A stretch of 64,000 bases of DNA from Hymenobacter cellulosilyticus (GCF_022919215.1 NZ_CP095046.1:434001-498000), one strand, 5' to 3'. Counted from the stretch's first letter, positions 46,011 through 55,855 are shown. The notes: a model not told the origin generated them from the sequence alone. Numbers and translations are program-made.

Positions 46011-46411
46011 AGTCGTGGGGAAAGGTGGAATCAGGTTGGAGAGGCCCGCCGCTACCGGCACCGGCTCCTGCCGGTATTCGCAGGGTCGGCTCCTAAGGTT
46101 GCCGGGCAGCAGCGGCCACCGGTGCTTCACGTGCTTCGGCAGGGCCAGATTTCCAGCACGGAATTCCTTCTTGCCTTTACCCTGCTCAAGGTGGCCCCAC
46201 CATCCTGGCTGTACGTGTACTTACTGGGGACTGGCCGGCTGCTTTTTCTGGCGTTAGGCTGGGAGCATCAGCGCGGCGGCGCAGTACTACTGCGTTACTG
46301 AAGCAGATGGCGGCTCTGTCGGCTGGCCTGAGCCTGGGGAGTAACAGGGCAAAAAAAGCGCGGCTAAGCTCCGTAAGAAGCATCAGCCGCGCGGTTAGGA
46401 AACGGTAGGTA
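46011..46411. other. Intergenic region between paralogs A and B
   Basis: About 400 bases holding the terminator of paralog B (46351-46395) and presumably the promoter of paralog A. A plus-strand frame of about 60 codons at 46121-46303 has a hydrophobic middle but only a GTG start and no other support. Confidence 0.5.
46351..46395 (-). terminator. Terminator after paralog B
   Basis: On the minus strand GCGCGGCT...AGCCGCGC followed by T7, about 17 bases after the stop at 46412. Confidence 0.7.
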
Positions 46412-46699
46412 CTAAATGGTAGCGCCCTCGGTCCCGTTCAGGACTTCGCCGGTGTTGGCGTCCGTATCGGCGGAGGTAGAAGCGGCCGCGCCAACGGCAG
46501 CAGCCTTGCGCCGGTTGGCCAGGTAGCTCAGGCCCAGGGCCACCAGGGCCGTGCCACCCACCACTTTCTGAGTCGTGCTCAGCTTGCCTACACTGCCGCG
46601 GCCCAGCTTTTTGAGCGACTTGGCCGCCCCGCCCAACAAGGACTTTTTCTTACCAGGTTTGGCTTTGGTTTTAACTTTGGTTTGCTTGTTCTTTTTCAT
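46412..46699 (-). CDS. Small Lys-rich single-pass membrane protein, tandem paralog B
   Basis: A 95-residue protein, the shortest of the three. Lys-rich start (MKKNKQTKVKTKAKPGKKKS), a basic helix (LGGAAKSLKKLGRGSV), then GKLSTTQKVVGGTALVALGL and SYLANRRKAA, and a short Ala/Thr/Asp tail. It shares the KLSxxQKVVGG helix with paralogs A and C. It has its own terminator and a gap before paralog C, so the three are probably separate transcripts rather than one operon. Confidence 0.8.
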   Translation of the reverse strand: MKKNKQTKVKTKAKPGKKKSLLGGAAKSLKKLGRGSVGKLSTTQKVVGGTALVALGLSYLANRRKAAAVGAAASTSADTDANTGEVLNGTEGATI

Positions 46700-46776
46700 G
46701 AGTAAGGCTTAGAAGTGAAAAGGCAGATTGCCTGGGGCTGACGTACAACTGCAGTCAGGGCCGGGCACTACGGGTG

Positions 46777-47193
46777 CTACAGGTCATCATCGGGACTGGC
46801 GGCGGGCTTGCGGCCGAAGCTACCCGGTGCCTTGCCGGCTTTGGGGTGCTTGCGGCTTTTGCGGGGCAAGGCGGCCTTTGGGCTGGCAGGTTCCTCATCG
46901 TCCTCGTCGTCTTTGTCGGCAGCAGAGGCAAACAGCTGGCCCGGCTTGGGCCCGCCCGGCAGCAAGGCTCCCAGACCGGAAAACAAAGAGTCGGGCCCGT
47001 CGTTGCGGACTTTATCGAGGTAGAAATAGCCAGCGGCCAGCAGCATGGCGCCGCCTACCAGCTTCTGACCCGGGCTCAGCTTGCTGATTTCGTTGGTCAC
47101 CTTCCGGTATTTCTTGATGGACAGCGCGGCGGTATCGAGAAGGTCTTCCGACACTCCATCTTTTTTGGAATGCTTCTTTTTGTGCTTGGACAT
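46777..47193 (-). CDS. Small Lys-rich single-pass membrane protein, tandem paralog C
   Basis: A 138-residue protein. Basic start (MSKHKKKHSKKDG), helix EDLLDTAALSIKKYRKVTNE, then SKLSPGQKLVGGAMLLAAGY and FYLDKV as the membrane segment. The tail is acidic (DKDDEDDEEP) and then Pro/Lys-rich (KAALPRKSRKHPKAGKAPG). It aligns with paralog A across the helix and membrane motif (LLDxAxxxxxKxRKxT) and less well in the tail. It is first in the minus-strand array. Confidence 0.8.
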   Translation of the reverse strand: MSKHKKKHSKKDGVSEDLLDTAALSIKKYRKVTNEISKLSPGQKLVGGAMLLAAGYFYLDKVRNDGPDSLFSGLGALLPGGPKPGQLFASAADKDDEDDEEPASPKAALPRKSRKHPKAGKAPGSFGRKPAASPDDDL

Positions 47194-47342
47194 GGAGCGC
47201 AGAGTATAGCAGGGCCGAAAACGAGGATGGTAGAGCCGCAGCGCCCCGGCCAGCGCCAGAGCTCCACGGATGAACTAGGGTATTCGAGGGGAAAGCCAGG
47301 AAGGTTTCCGCTGCGGCTTAGTTTGCGCCCGGCACTTTCTGT

Positions 47343-47771
47343 TTAGCGCAGCTGACCCCGGCCGCGGGCCAGACGCCGAGCTAGTACGAGTCCGGCGGCA
47401 GCCCAGACAGCAAGGCCTATTAGCGTCCAGGTCAGCAGCGGGGTCAGCTCCCCGAACTCGTAGCGCATCCGCCGGGTGCGCAAAAACCGGGTGGCAATGG
47501 CCAGAAAGTAACACGACCAGTACTCGATATACAGGTAAATGCCAATGGCCAGCCCGAAGACACCAGCCCGCACTGCCGGCCGCTTTCCCCACATGGCGGC
47601 CAGTGCCAGCAGCCCGGCGTAAATGCCGGCCCCGATAAAAACGCCCCCAATGCCACCCACCAGTAGAAACGACGCCTTTACGTCCTTCTCCCCGGCCTGG
47701 GCCAGCGCTGGCCAGAGCAGCAAGGCGCCGAGAAACGCGACGTACCGCGAAAGGGTTGGGAAGCTACACAT
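47343..47771 (-). CDS. Hypothetical membrane protein with signal peptide
   Basis: A 142-residue protein: N-terminal hydrophobic stretch (YVAFLGALLLWPALAQAG), then three helices (FLLVGGIGGVFIGAGIYAGL, AGVFGLAIGIYLYIEYWSCY, LLTWTLIGLAVWAAAGLVLA). A basic loop FLRTRRMRYEF lies between the second and third, and the C-terminus is basic (RRLARGRGQLR). No family recognised. It reads upstream of the paralog trio on the same strand but 150 bases away. Confidence 0.7.
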   Translation of the reverse strand: MCSFPTLSRYVAFLGALLLWPALAQAGEKDVKASFLLVGGIGGVFIGAGIYAGLLALAAMWGKRPAVRAGVFGLAIGIYLYIEYWSCYFLAIATRFLRTRRMRYEFGELTPLLTWTLIGLAVWAAAGLVLARRLARGRGQLR

Positions 47772-47899
47772 GGGGCCGGGGCAGCAGCCTGGATGGCTGT
47801 TCAGACTTTCTACGCAACTGGCCGCCTGCAGGCTTCCGGCGCAGGCGCAACACCTCCGGCTTCCCGCTTCTTACAAATGACTTGCAGCTACTGGCCGGC

Positions 47900-48487
47900 T
47901 TACTCCCGGTCGAAGTTGGCGCGCTTGTTCAGGGCAGCCAGGCGCACGGTTTCGGCGATGCGCCGGGCCCGGGTTTCGGGACGTTTGGCAGCCAGTACCC
48001 AGGTCAGAATCATCTTCCGAGACGAGGGCGAAAAGGCCCGAAAGTGCTGCTCGGCGGTGGGCTCGGCCGCCAGAGCTGCGGCCAGGTCGGCGGGTACGGT
48101 GCCGGCTTCGGCCGCGTCGAGGCTTTCCCAGGAGCCGTTTTCCTTGGCCCGGGCTATGGCAGCCAGGCCGGCGGGCTGCAGCAGGCCGGCCTGTTCGAGT
48201 TCTACCAGCCGCTCCTTGTTGACTTTGCTCCACCCGCTGCGGGGCTTACGCGGCGTAAAAAGCAAGGCGCTCCGGTCGGCATCGAGGCGGCGCGGGTGCG
48301 AGTCGATCCAGCCGAAGCACAGGGCTTCTTCCACCGACGCGGCGTAGCTCAGGCGCGGCTGCCCGGATTCCTTCTTGTAGTACACCAGCCACACGCCCGG
48401 ACTGCTGGTGTGATTGTCGGTCAGCCACTGCCGCCATTCGGCGCGGGTGGCGGGGTGCAGCTGAGCGTAGGAATCGGGGCGGGCCAT
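47900..48487 (-). CDS. YdeI/OmpD-associated family protein
   Basis: A 195-residue protein with the family's opening RAEWRQWLTDNHTSSPGVWL and YYKKESG. The core EALCFGWIDSHPRRLDADRS follows, then FTPRKPRSGWSKVNKERL, and the late FRAFSPSSRKMILTWVLAAK and AETVRLAALNKR. These are the standard conserved blocks of this bacteriocin-protection/YdeI family. It is cytoplasmic; biochemical role not established. Preceded on the same strand by the S41 peptidase gene after a 78-base gap. Confidence 0.93.
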   Translation of the reverse strand: MARPDSYAQLHPATRAEWRQWLTDNHTSSPGVWLVYYKKESGQPRLSYAASVEEALCFGWIDSHPRRLDADRSALLFTPRKPRSGWSKVNKERLVELEQAGLLQPAGLAAIARAKENGSWESLDAAEAGTVPADLAAALAAEPTAEQHFRAFSPSSRKMILTWVLAAKRPETRARRIAETVRLAALNKRANFDRE

Positions 48488-48565
48488 ACAGGTAATATAG
48501 GAGTTAGGCTTTGTAAAAATTGGTAGCCAGCCATGCTTTTTGTTGGCTGGCCCGGGTACTTCAGG

Positions 48566-49828
48566 CTAGGGCTTGGTCGGGGCTTGGAGCAGGCGCAGGG
48601 CTTTTTCCAGAGCCGCATCGGTGCCGGCCGGGGCGGCCGGCTCGGGGCGCTCGGCGGGCACGAAGTCTTCCCGGGGCAGGCCGTCTACCCGGTAAAGCCG
48701 CTCAGTGGGAATATTGAAGCCGAAGCCCGAGTGCGGCAGCCGATACGACATAATCGACCCGTTGAGCCGGGCCATTTCCGTTCCGACAATCGTGGCCCGC
48801 CCCATCGACTCCAGCCCGATGGTGATGCCCTCCCCCATGCTACTCGTCCAGCGGCCCACCAGCACCACCACGGGCCGGGTGTAGGACTCCGGGCGGGGCG
48901 ACACCAGCTCCACCCAACTGCGCCGGACGCCAAAATTCCGAACCTCGGCCGGCTGCTCGTGACGCTGGTAAGGTTGCTCCCGGGTAATGAGGCGGCCCAT
49001 CAGAGCCCGGGCCACGGTGGTGTTGCCGCCGCCCGGAGTCTCGCGCAGGTCCAGCACCAGGCCGGTGGTGGCGCTCAGGCGGGTCAGGGCGCTGTCGAAG
49101 GCTGCCATCAGCGCGTTGTTGCCCAGGCTGTTATTGATACGGATGTAGCCCACCGTCCCGATCTGCCGGCTTTCCAGCAGGCCGGCGTAGCGGATGTTTT
49201 CCAGCTGAGCCGTGGGTTGATCGGGGTACAAGTCCCGCTTTTTACCCTGGGCCCGCACCGTCAGCTTGCGGGTCTGGTTGTGGGTGCCGGCCAGCACTTG
49301 GTTGAGGGCGACTTCGCGGGCGGCTTCGTCCACGGTCTTCAAACTGCGCCCCAGTAACGGCCGCAGGGCCTGTTCCACTGGCACGTCGTTGACGGCCAGC
49401 AGCTCCATGCCCGGCCGCAGCCCCACCCGCTCGGCCCCGAAGCCGGCGCGCACGGCTACCACCACGGCCTTGCCCTGCTGAAACTGCACCCAGGCGTCGG
49501 CGCCCGAGGGCAGCAGCCGGCGCGAGTCGGGCAGGTTGGTCCAGAGGCTGGCGTGGTTGTCGTAGAGCTCGTTGAGGGCATTTTCGAGCAGGCGCACAAA
49601 CTGCGCCCAGGTGCTGACGCCCGGTAGCTGGGCCGCGTACAACGTGCGCACCCTGGCCCAGTCGGTCTGCTTTTTGTCGAAGTAGCAGTAGTTCTCGTCG
49701 ACGGTGGTCCAGAAATAGTCGAAGTCTTCCTGGTACTGGGCGGGGGTGAGCGGCGTTGGCTGGGCCCGAAGCGGGTTGGGCAGAGCCAATAAGACCAGGA
49801 AAAACAGGCGTAGAATAAAGCGTAGCAT
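48566..49828 (-). CDS. S41 family (C-terminal processing) peptidase
   Basis: A 420-residue protein starting MLRFILRLFFLVLLALPNPLRAQ (signal peptide); an earlier in-frame ATG at 49864 would add 12 residues. An N-terminal helical domain (YQEDFDYFWTTVDENYCYFD) is followed by a PDZ-like segment (GAERVGLRPGMELLAVNDVP). The S41 tail-protease fold has GLVLDLRETPGGGNTTVA and the nucleophile region RWTSSMGEGITIGLESMGR with Ser before the MG. It should cleave periplasmic proteins at C-terminal or unfolded segments. Intact in this sequence. Confidence 0.93.
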   Translation of the reverse strand: MLRFILRLFFLVLLALPNPLRAQPTPLTPAQYQEDFDYFWTTVDENYCYFDKKQTDWARVRTLYAAQLPGVSTWAQFVRLLENALNELYDNHASLWTNLPDSRRLLPSGADAWVQFQQGKAVVVAVRAGFGAERVGLRPGMELLAVNDVPVEQALRPLLGRSLKTVDEAAREVALNQVLAGTHNQTRKLTVRAQGKKRDLYPDQPTAQLENIRYAGLLESRQIGTVGYIRINNSLGNNALMAAFDSALTRLSATTGLVLDLRETPGGGNTTVARALMGRLITREQPYQRHEQPAEVRNFGVRRSWVELVSPRPESYTRPVVVLVGRWTSSMGEGITIGLESMGRATIVGTEMARLNGSIMSYRLPHSGFGFNIPTERLYRVDGLPREDFVPAERPEPAAPAGTDAALEKALRLLQAPTKP

Positions 49829-50007
49829 AGCAACAGGCGGAGCCAACGGGGCCCCGCGCCGCATAGGTACAACATGCGCCGGGCATTGCCGCCTCCGGCT
49901 CAGCCGTAGTTGCCGGGGGCGCGGGTAAGCAGGTCGGCTAAAATACCGCCGGCCACCTGGCGTTAAAGCTGTATTTTGGGTCCTGATCCTGACTTTAGCT
50001 TATCCTG

Positions 50008-51674
50008 ATGCTGCCCTTATTGCCTCGTGCTGTTCTCGGCTACCTGTTGCTCCTGCTGCTCCTTTCTTCTACGGCCCGTGCCCAAACTACCCCGACTGAG
50101 CCCGAGCTGAACACCTTTTACGACCAACTCAACGCCTACCGCACCACTCAGTACCAGCCCCTGCCCGACCTAGAAGCTTTGCGGCTGCCTTCCAGCTTCT
50201 CGGGGCCGACCTGCGGGCCCTGCACCTGAACGAGCGCCACATCGTGCGCATTGACTTGGTGTATACCGCCTTTCGCCTGAACCCGACCTTCGACCAACGC
50301 CAGCTCAACCTGAGCCGCATCCGCAATTTGGCCGCTTCCCTGCCCGGCTTGCTCCAGGATGAGTCGGTTACCTGGACGCTGGTGGAGCAAACCGGCTGCA
50401 ACAGTCCCAGCGCCTGCCAACCGTTTTTTCACGGCTTCGTGGTGTACGTGGCCAAGCACTACACCGCCGCCAGCAGCCGGGCCGAGGTAGACAGCCTGAC
50501 GCGCAAGCTGCGCATCCTGGAAAAGAAGAAGCCCAAAACGGCCAAGAAGACCCAGGGCAAGAAGGTGCCCTGCAACCTGCCTTTCTCCCGCTTTACGGTG
50601 CGGCAGATGGCCCGCCGCCTGCACCGCACCTACCAGTGCGCCCAGCGCGCGCCCCAGATTGTCAGGTTTCAGCTGACCGTGGACGCCAAGGGCAACACCC
50701 AGCAGGTGCGCTTGCAGCCCACCACCGGCGCGCCCTTCTGCCAGGCCGAGCTGGAGGAAGCCCTGCGCCAGAGCGTGACCTTTACCTCGGGCTTTCCCAT
50801 CAACCGCCGCATGTTTGCCTTCCAGGTCAAAGGAGCCGTGCGTTTGCCCATGGGCCCGTTTCAGGTGTTTGGCAAGCCCGACCTGGCCATTACCAACTTT
50901 GCCCTGACCGACTCGGCCGCCCGCCTCTACCGGGTATTTCTGAAGAAAAAGAACAAGCGCGACTACTGCGAGGCTCGCATGACCAAGGCCGGCGAGCTGC
51001 TGGCTTCCACCGATACGACCGCAGCCACCGAGCCGCCCCTGCCCGCCGACGCCAACGTGGTAAACCAGGTGATGCGCCGCCACCCCGAGTGGACCAAGGA
51101 AGTAGTGGTGACCGACGTAACGGGCAGCATGTTTCCCTACACCTACGACCTGCTGGCCTGGCTGCAGCTGAACACCCTGCAGGACGAGAAAACCTTCGTG
51201 TTCTTCAACGACGGCAACGACACGCCCGACAAGCAGAAAAAAGTCGGCAAAACCGGCGGCCTCTACCACGTGCGCACCGACAGCTACGAGGCCACCAAGA
51301 ACAAGCTTATCGAGGCCATGAAGGGCGGCGGGGGCGGCGACGCGCCCGAAAACGACATTGAGGCGGTACTCTACGCCCGGCAGCTCACCTCTGACTCCAC
51401 CGACGTTATCCTGATTGCCGACAACTACACCTTCCCCCGCGACACCAAGCTGCTGAAGAACACCACCGCCCACGTGCGCATCATCCTCTGCGGCGTGCAC
51501 GACTACATCAACCCCAAGTACCTGGCCCTGGCCCGCAAGCACGGCTTTTCCCTCCACACCATTGAGGGCGACATTCTGGATCTGAGCAAGCTCCTCGACG
51601 GCCAGGTTATTACCATTCAGGGCCAGCAGTACCAGGTGACCAAGGACGGCTTCCGGCTGATTCAGAAAACCTAA
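50008..51674 (+). CDS. Secreted VWA-like (MIDAS-containing) protein (frameshifted)
   Basis: The signal peptide is MLPLLPRAVLGYLLLLLLLSS...RAQ. One G is missing in the GGGG run near 50199 (SSFSG then ADLRALHLNERH), and repair gives 556 codons. The middle has a TonB-C-like piece (RFQLTVDAKGNTQQVRL, EEALRQSVTFTSG). The last 190 residues look like a von Willebrand A-type domain: VVVTDVTGSMFPYTYDLLAW gives a D-x-T-x-S MIDAS-like motif, and KTFVFFNDGNDTPD and DVILIADNYTFPRD follow. A metal-dependent adhesion or binding role is inferred. A Lys-rich patch (KKKPKTAKKTQGKK) sits near residue 170. Confidence 0.82.
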
Positions 51675-51786
51675 ACCCGGGTAGCTAGTGGCCCAGGGTG
51701 CGGCTGCCGCAGAATGGATATATTCGCTACAGAAGGCAATTCTCCCACGTTCATGTGCCGCCCGGGGCGGTTTTAGCTAGCTGCGT

Positions 51787-53444
51787 ATGCAAACCGAAGC
51801 CGATGTACTGATAATTGGGGCCGGCCTGGCTGGCCTGGTGGCGGCGGCAGAGCTGGCCGCTGCGGGCAAAAGTGTGCTGCTGCTCGACCAGGAACCCGAG
51901 CAGAACATGGGTGGGCAGGCCTTCTGGTCGTTTGGCGGCCTGTTTCTGGTCGACTCGCCCGAGCAGCGCCGCATGCGCATCCGCGACTCCTACGAGCTGG
52001 CCCTGTCCGACTGGCTGGGCAACGCCGACTTCGACCGGCCCGAGGACCTGTGGCCCCGGCGCTGGGCCGAGGCTTACGTGGGCTGGGCCGCCGGCGAAAA
52101 GCGCAGCTGGCTGCAGCAAATGGGTATTAAGCTGTTTCCGGTGGTGGGCTGGGCCGAGCGCGGCGGCTACGGCGCCCGCGGCCCCGGCAACTCGGTGCCC
52201 CGCTTCCACGTGGCCTGGGGCACCGGCACGGGCGTAGTGGCCCCGTTCTCGTACCGGGTGCGGGAAGCCGTAAAAAAGGGCCTGGTCACGCTTAAATTCC
52301 GCCACCGCGTGACCGAGCTGACCGTGAAAAACGGCGTGGTAACAGGAGCCCGGGGCGAAGTGCTGGAACCCAGCGCGGCCGAGCGGGGCGCCAGCACGTC
52401 CCGGGTAGTCGTGGGGGATTTTGCCTTTCGGGCACGGGCGGTTATCGTCACGGCCGGCGGCATCGGGGCCAACCACGAGCTGGTGCGCCGCAACTGGCCC
52501 GCCCGCCTCGGGCCGCCGCCAGCGCACATGCTTTCGGGCGTGCCCGAGCACGTAGATGGCCTCATGCTGGGCATCACCCAGATGGCCGGCGGCCACGTCA
52601 TCAACGAGGACCGGATGTGGCACTACGTGGAAGGCGTACAGAACTGGAACCCTATCTGGCCCCGGCACGGCATCCGGATTCTGCCCGGGCCCTCCTCCTT
52701 GTGGCTTGATGCCCGGGGCTGCCGCCTGCCCGGCCCTTTGTACCCCGGCTTCGATACGCTGGGCACCCTGAAGCACCTGCGGCAGACCGGCTACGACTAC
52801 AGCTGGTTTATTCTAACCCAGAAAATCATCCGCCACGAGTTTGCCTTGTCGGGCTCGGAGCAAAATCCGGATTTGACCAACAAAAGCTGGCGGCAAACCC
52901 TGGGCCGGGCTTTTGGCAAGGGCGCCCCGGCCCCGGTGGAAGCCTTCAAGCAGTACGGCGCCGACTTTCTGGTGCGCAACACCCTGCCCGAGCTGGTGCA
53001 GGCCATGAACGAGCTAAGCGGCGAAAACCTGCTCGACTACGCCCAGGTGGAGCAGGAAGTGCGGGCCCGGGATTTGCAGCTCGACAACCCCTTCAGTAAA
53101 GACGCCCAGATTACGGCCATCCGCGGGGCCCGCAACTACCTCGGCGACAAGCTCATTCGCACGGCCCCGCCCCACAAGCTGCTCGACCCCACCAAGGGCC
53201 CGCTGATTGCGGTGCGCCTGCACGTCATTACCCGCAAAAGCCTCGGCGGCCTGGAAACCGACCTGTCGGGCCGGGTGCTGGGCTCTGCCGGCCAGCCGAT
53301 TCCGGGCCTGTACGCCGCGGGCGAAATTGCGGGCTTCGGCGGGGCGGCATGCACGGCTACCGGGCCCTGGAAGGCACTTTCCTGGGCGGCTGCTTGTACT
53401 CGGGCCGCATTGCCGGCCAGGCCGTGGCCGAGGTGCTGGGGTAG
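51787..53444 (+). CDS. FAD-binding dehydrogenase (ketosteroid dehydrogenase-like), frameshifted near the end
   Basis: The N-terminus has DVLIIGAGLAGLVAAAELAA (FAD Rossmann) and LLLDQEPEQNMGGQAFWSFG. PLIAVRLHVITRKSLGGLE and GLYAAGEIAGFGG are the late FAD-contact blocks. One G missing near 53341 diverts the last 30 residues; repair gives GGMHGYRALEGTFLGGCLYS and GRIAGQAVAEVLG with a stop at 53444, 553 codons in all. This matches the 'FAD-binding dehydrogenase' group related to 3-ketosteroid dehydrogenase and fumarate reductase flavoproteins. Substrate unknown. It stands alone on the plus strand. Confidence 0.92.
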
Positions 53445-53487
53445 CGCTCAGGCAACCTACCCGCGAGCCGTAGTTAGCAGAGAATGG

Positions 53488-53973
53488 CTACTGCAGCACG
53501 GTCTTGCGCAGGCTGGCCAGTGACTCCCGGAACAGGGCATCGTGCTGCACCAGCAGCTCGTCCATTTTGCGGCCACCCCGGGCGGCAATCTTTTCCAGGG
53601 TCATGCCGTCCATGGAGGCGGTGAAGTCGGTGATGCTGCACAGGAGCTGGCCGTCGCGCACCTCAAACACGAAGATGGCCCGGAAAGGCTGCCGGGGCCC
53701 CAGCAGCGCCAGGCGCCCGCGCAGCTTGCCCCGCTCCGGCTCGTCAATCAGGGTGCCCAGGGTTACCTGCCCGTTTTTGGCCGTGAGCCACTGCCGGGCA
53801 CGCCGGTATAGGTCGGCAGGGCTGCTGCCGGGCGCATCGATGACTTCGACGTACTTCACTTTGTGGGTGGTACTGTCGTAGGGGAAATTCCCCAGACCCT
53901 TGAAATGGTATTTTTGCGCCGTAGCCGAAAAAGACAGAATTAGCAACGCAATCAGTAAGTAGAGTTTCTTCAT
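53488..53973 (-). CDS. DUF4468 domain-containing secreted protein
   Basis: A 161-residue protein with signal peptide MKKLYLLIALLILSFSATAQ. The domain shows VKYVEVIDAPGSSPADLYRR followed by ARQWLTAK, the 'gkvxY..vv.v...sk.eLY.ra..W' opening of DUF4468. IFVFEVRDGQLLCSITDFTA follows as the second sheet and a helix closes the protein (RESLASLRKTVL). The family has a TBP-like fold and unknown function. Converges on the FAD dehydrogenase. Confidence 0.85.
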   Translation of the reverse strand: MKKLYLLIALLILSFSATAQKYHFKGLGNFPYDSTTHKVKYVEVIDAPGSSPADLYRRARQWLTAKNGQVTLGTLIDEPERGKLRGRLALLGPRQPFRAIFVFEVRDGQLLCSITDFTASMDGMTLEKIAARGGRKMDELLVQHDALFRESLASLRKTVLQ

Positions 53974-54260
53974 TCCCGAAAAATACAATAAAAGTTAATC
54001 CCGCAAAACGTATTACACCCATTCTCTATAGCCAGTGCTAGTTTTTTATTACCCAAATACCCTATACCGGCCGTTGACCGGAGAAGAAAGCAAGCATAAG
54101 CGAATTGCCTGGATTGAACTATACCAACTTACAGCTAACACTCCGGCCAAGTCCTTAAGCCAATTGTGGTCAGGTGAGGCCAACGCGGTCCGCCCCTGCA
54201 AGAGCGGGTAAGTAAGCCGGATATGCTTTTCTTTGGCCGGCCAACTCCTTCCTAGCCGTT

Positions 54261-55754
54261 ATGCCCCTGCGCTGCCCTCTGACCCGCTTTCTGCTGCTTT
54301 TGCTTCTGCTCGGCCCGGTCAGCCGCGTGGTCTACGCCCAGGATGCGGAGTACCTTATCCGGATTCCGGACCCTAAAACCCTGGGGAAAGCTACGTCAGT
54401 GACCCCGACCACCTGCTGCAGCCTGCCACGGTGCTGGAACTCAATGCCACGCTGCGCCCCTCGACCAGGCCGGCCGGGCCCACATCGACGTGGTGCTCAC
54501 GCGCAGCATTGGGGAAGAAGTGCCCAAAACGGCCGCCACCACGCTGTTTAACCGTTGGAAAATCGGGGACAGGGAGAAGAACAACGGCCTGCTGATGCTG
54601 CTCGTGGACGACCAGCACCGGGTGGAGTTTGAAACCGGCTATGGGCTGGAGGCCGACGTGCCCGACGTGGTGTGCTTCCGCATTCAGCAGCGCTACATGG
54701 TGCCTTACCTGCGCGAGGGCAGTACGACGAGGCCGTGCGCCAGGGCGTGGCCGCCCTGATCCGCCAGCTCAACACCGGCCGCAGCGAGCTGCCCGACTCC
54801 CTGGCAGCCCAGCAGCTCCCGGCCCTGGGCCTGGCCGGCACAGATTCGGAGCAGCTAAGCGAAATCATGGTGCAGCGGAGCTTCAACGCCTGGGGCGACG
54901 GTGAAACTGTGGGAGTAATGGTGGCCGTGGGCTTTCTGGTGCTGCTGGTGCTGTATCTGTGGCTGGGCACCAAGGGCCTCAAGTCCTCCCACCTGATTCT
55001 AAGCTTGGGCCTGGTGCTGATTCTGGGCTTGCTGTTTCTGACTGTACACCTAGACTGGGCTTTGCCTCCGGCCCTGTTTATGGCCCTGAGCTACGCCTGG
55101 CCCCTGCTGTATGTCCACGGCTACCTGCTGCTTGTAAACCAAGAGCTGGCCCGCGGCTACGCCCGTAAGAGCCGCCACGCCCGCTATACGTTTCTCAACG
55201 AAACCCACTACGGCCTGGGCTGGCTGCGCTTCCTGTTTCCGCTGGGCCTGGCCTGGTACTGGCCCCGCTACCAGCGCCGCCTGGCGGCCTTGCGCGAGGA
55301 GCCCTACGACTGTCCCGCCTGCGCCGCGCCCATGTACCGCCTCGACGAGCTGCAAGACGACCACGCCCTGCAGCCCGGGCAAGTCACGGAAGAGTTGATT
55401 GAAGCCGTGGACTATGACGTGTGGCACTGCCCCGGCTGCCACCACCAGATTACGCTCGACTACGCCAACCTGAGCACCGACGCGGAGCCCTGCCCGGAGT
55501 GCCACCACCGCACCTTTCAGCCCCAGCCCGATGAGGAAATGCAGGCTGCCACTACTTCGCACGGCGGCTGGGGCTGGCACGTGCACGAGTGCGCCTTCTG
55601 CCGCCACGTCAAGAAAGTGCGCTACACTACTTCCAAGCTGTCTTCGTCGAGTTCCTCCTCGTCGGGCGGCTCCTCTTTTTCCTCCGGGGGCTCCTCGTCA
55701 TCGTCCAGCAGCGGGGGCAGCTCCGGCGGCGGCGGGGCGGGCAGCAGCTGGTAG
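54261..55754 (+). CDS. TPM domain protein with membrane helices, zinc-ribbon-like Cys pairs and Gly/Ser tail (three frameshifts)
   Basis: Three single-base losses (near 54384, 54461 and 54721) split the first 160 residues; repair gives 499 codons. After a signal peptide (LLLLLLLGPVSRVVYAQ) the TPM domain reads AHIDVVLTRSIGEEVPKTAA, KNNGLLMLLVDDQHRVEFET and GYGLEADVPD. Four hydrophobic helices occupy the middle (VGVMVAVGFLVLLVLYLWLG and others). Then come paired Cys motifs CPACAAP, CPGCHHQ, CPECHHR and CAFCRHV, spaced like zinc ribbons, and a tail of Ser/Gly blocks ending GGGGAGSSW. This resembles YgcG-type TPM proteins; TPM domains have been reported as phosphatases. Probable membrane-bound zinc protein. 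Confidence 0.85.
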
Positions 55755-55847
55755 CGGCGGGCTTGGCAGGGAGCAAGGCCCGGAAATATGTCGCAAAAGG
55801 CCCGTTGGTTGGCGCATTTGGCCTGCTGCGGTGGGTAGAGCGGCATT

Positions 55848-55855
55848 TATCTTTG
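55848..55855 (+). promoter_or_regulatory. TAnnTTTG -7 element before the DHFR-like gene
   Basis: TATCTTTG is an exact match to the Bacteroidota -7 consensus, 41 bases before the ATG at 55897. No clear -33 box. Confidence 0.4.

Noticed and set aside
46121..46303. Possible 60-residue plus-strand membrane peptide between paralogs A and B
   Set aside because: Only a GTG start, no promoter or terminator match, overlaps the expected promoter of paralog A; hydrophobic text alone is not enough.
55622..55750. Ser/Gly codon repeats as a microsatellite or CRISPR-like array
   Set aside because: They are in frame and encode the Gly/Ser tail common to TPM proteins; there is no regular repeat-spacer spacing. 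No CRISPR array was seen anywhere in the window.
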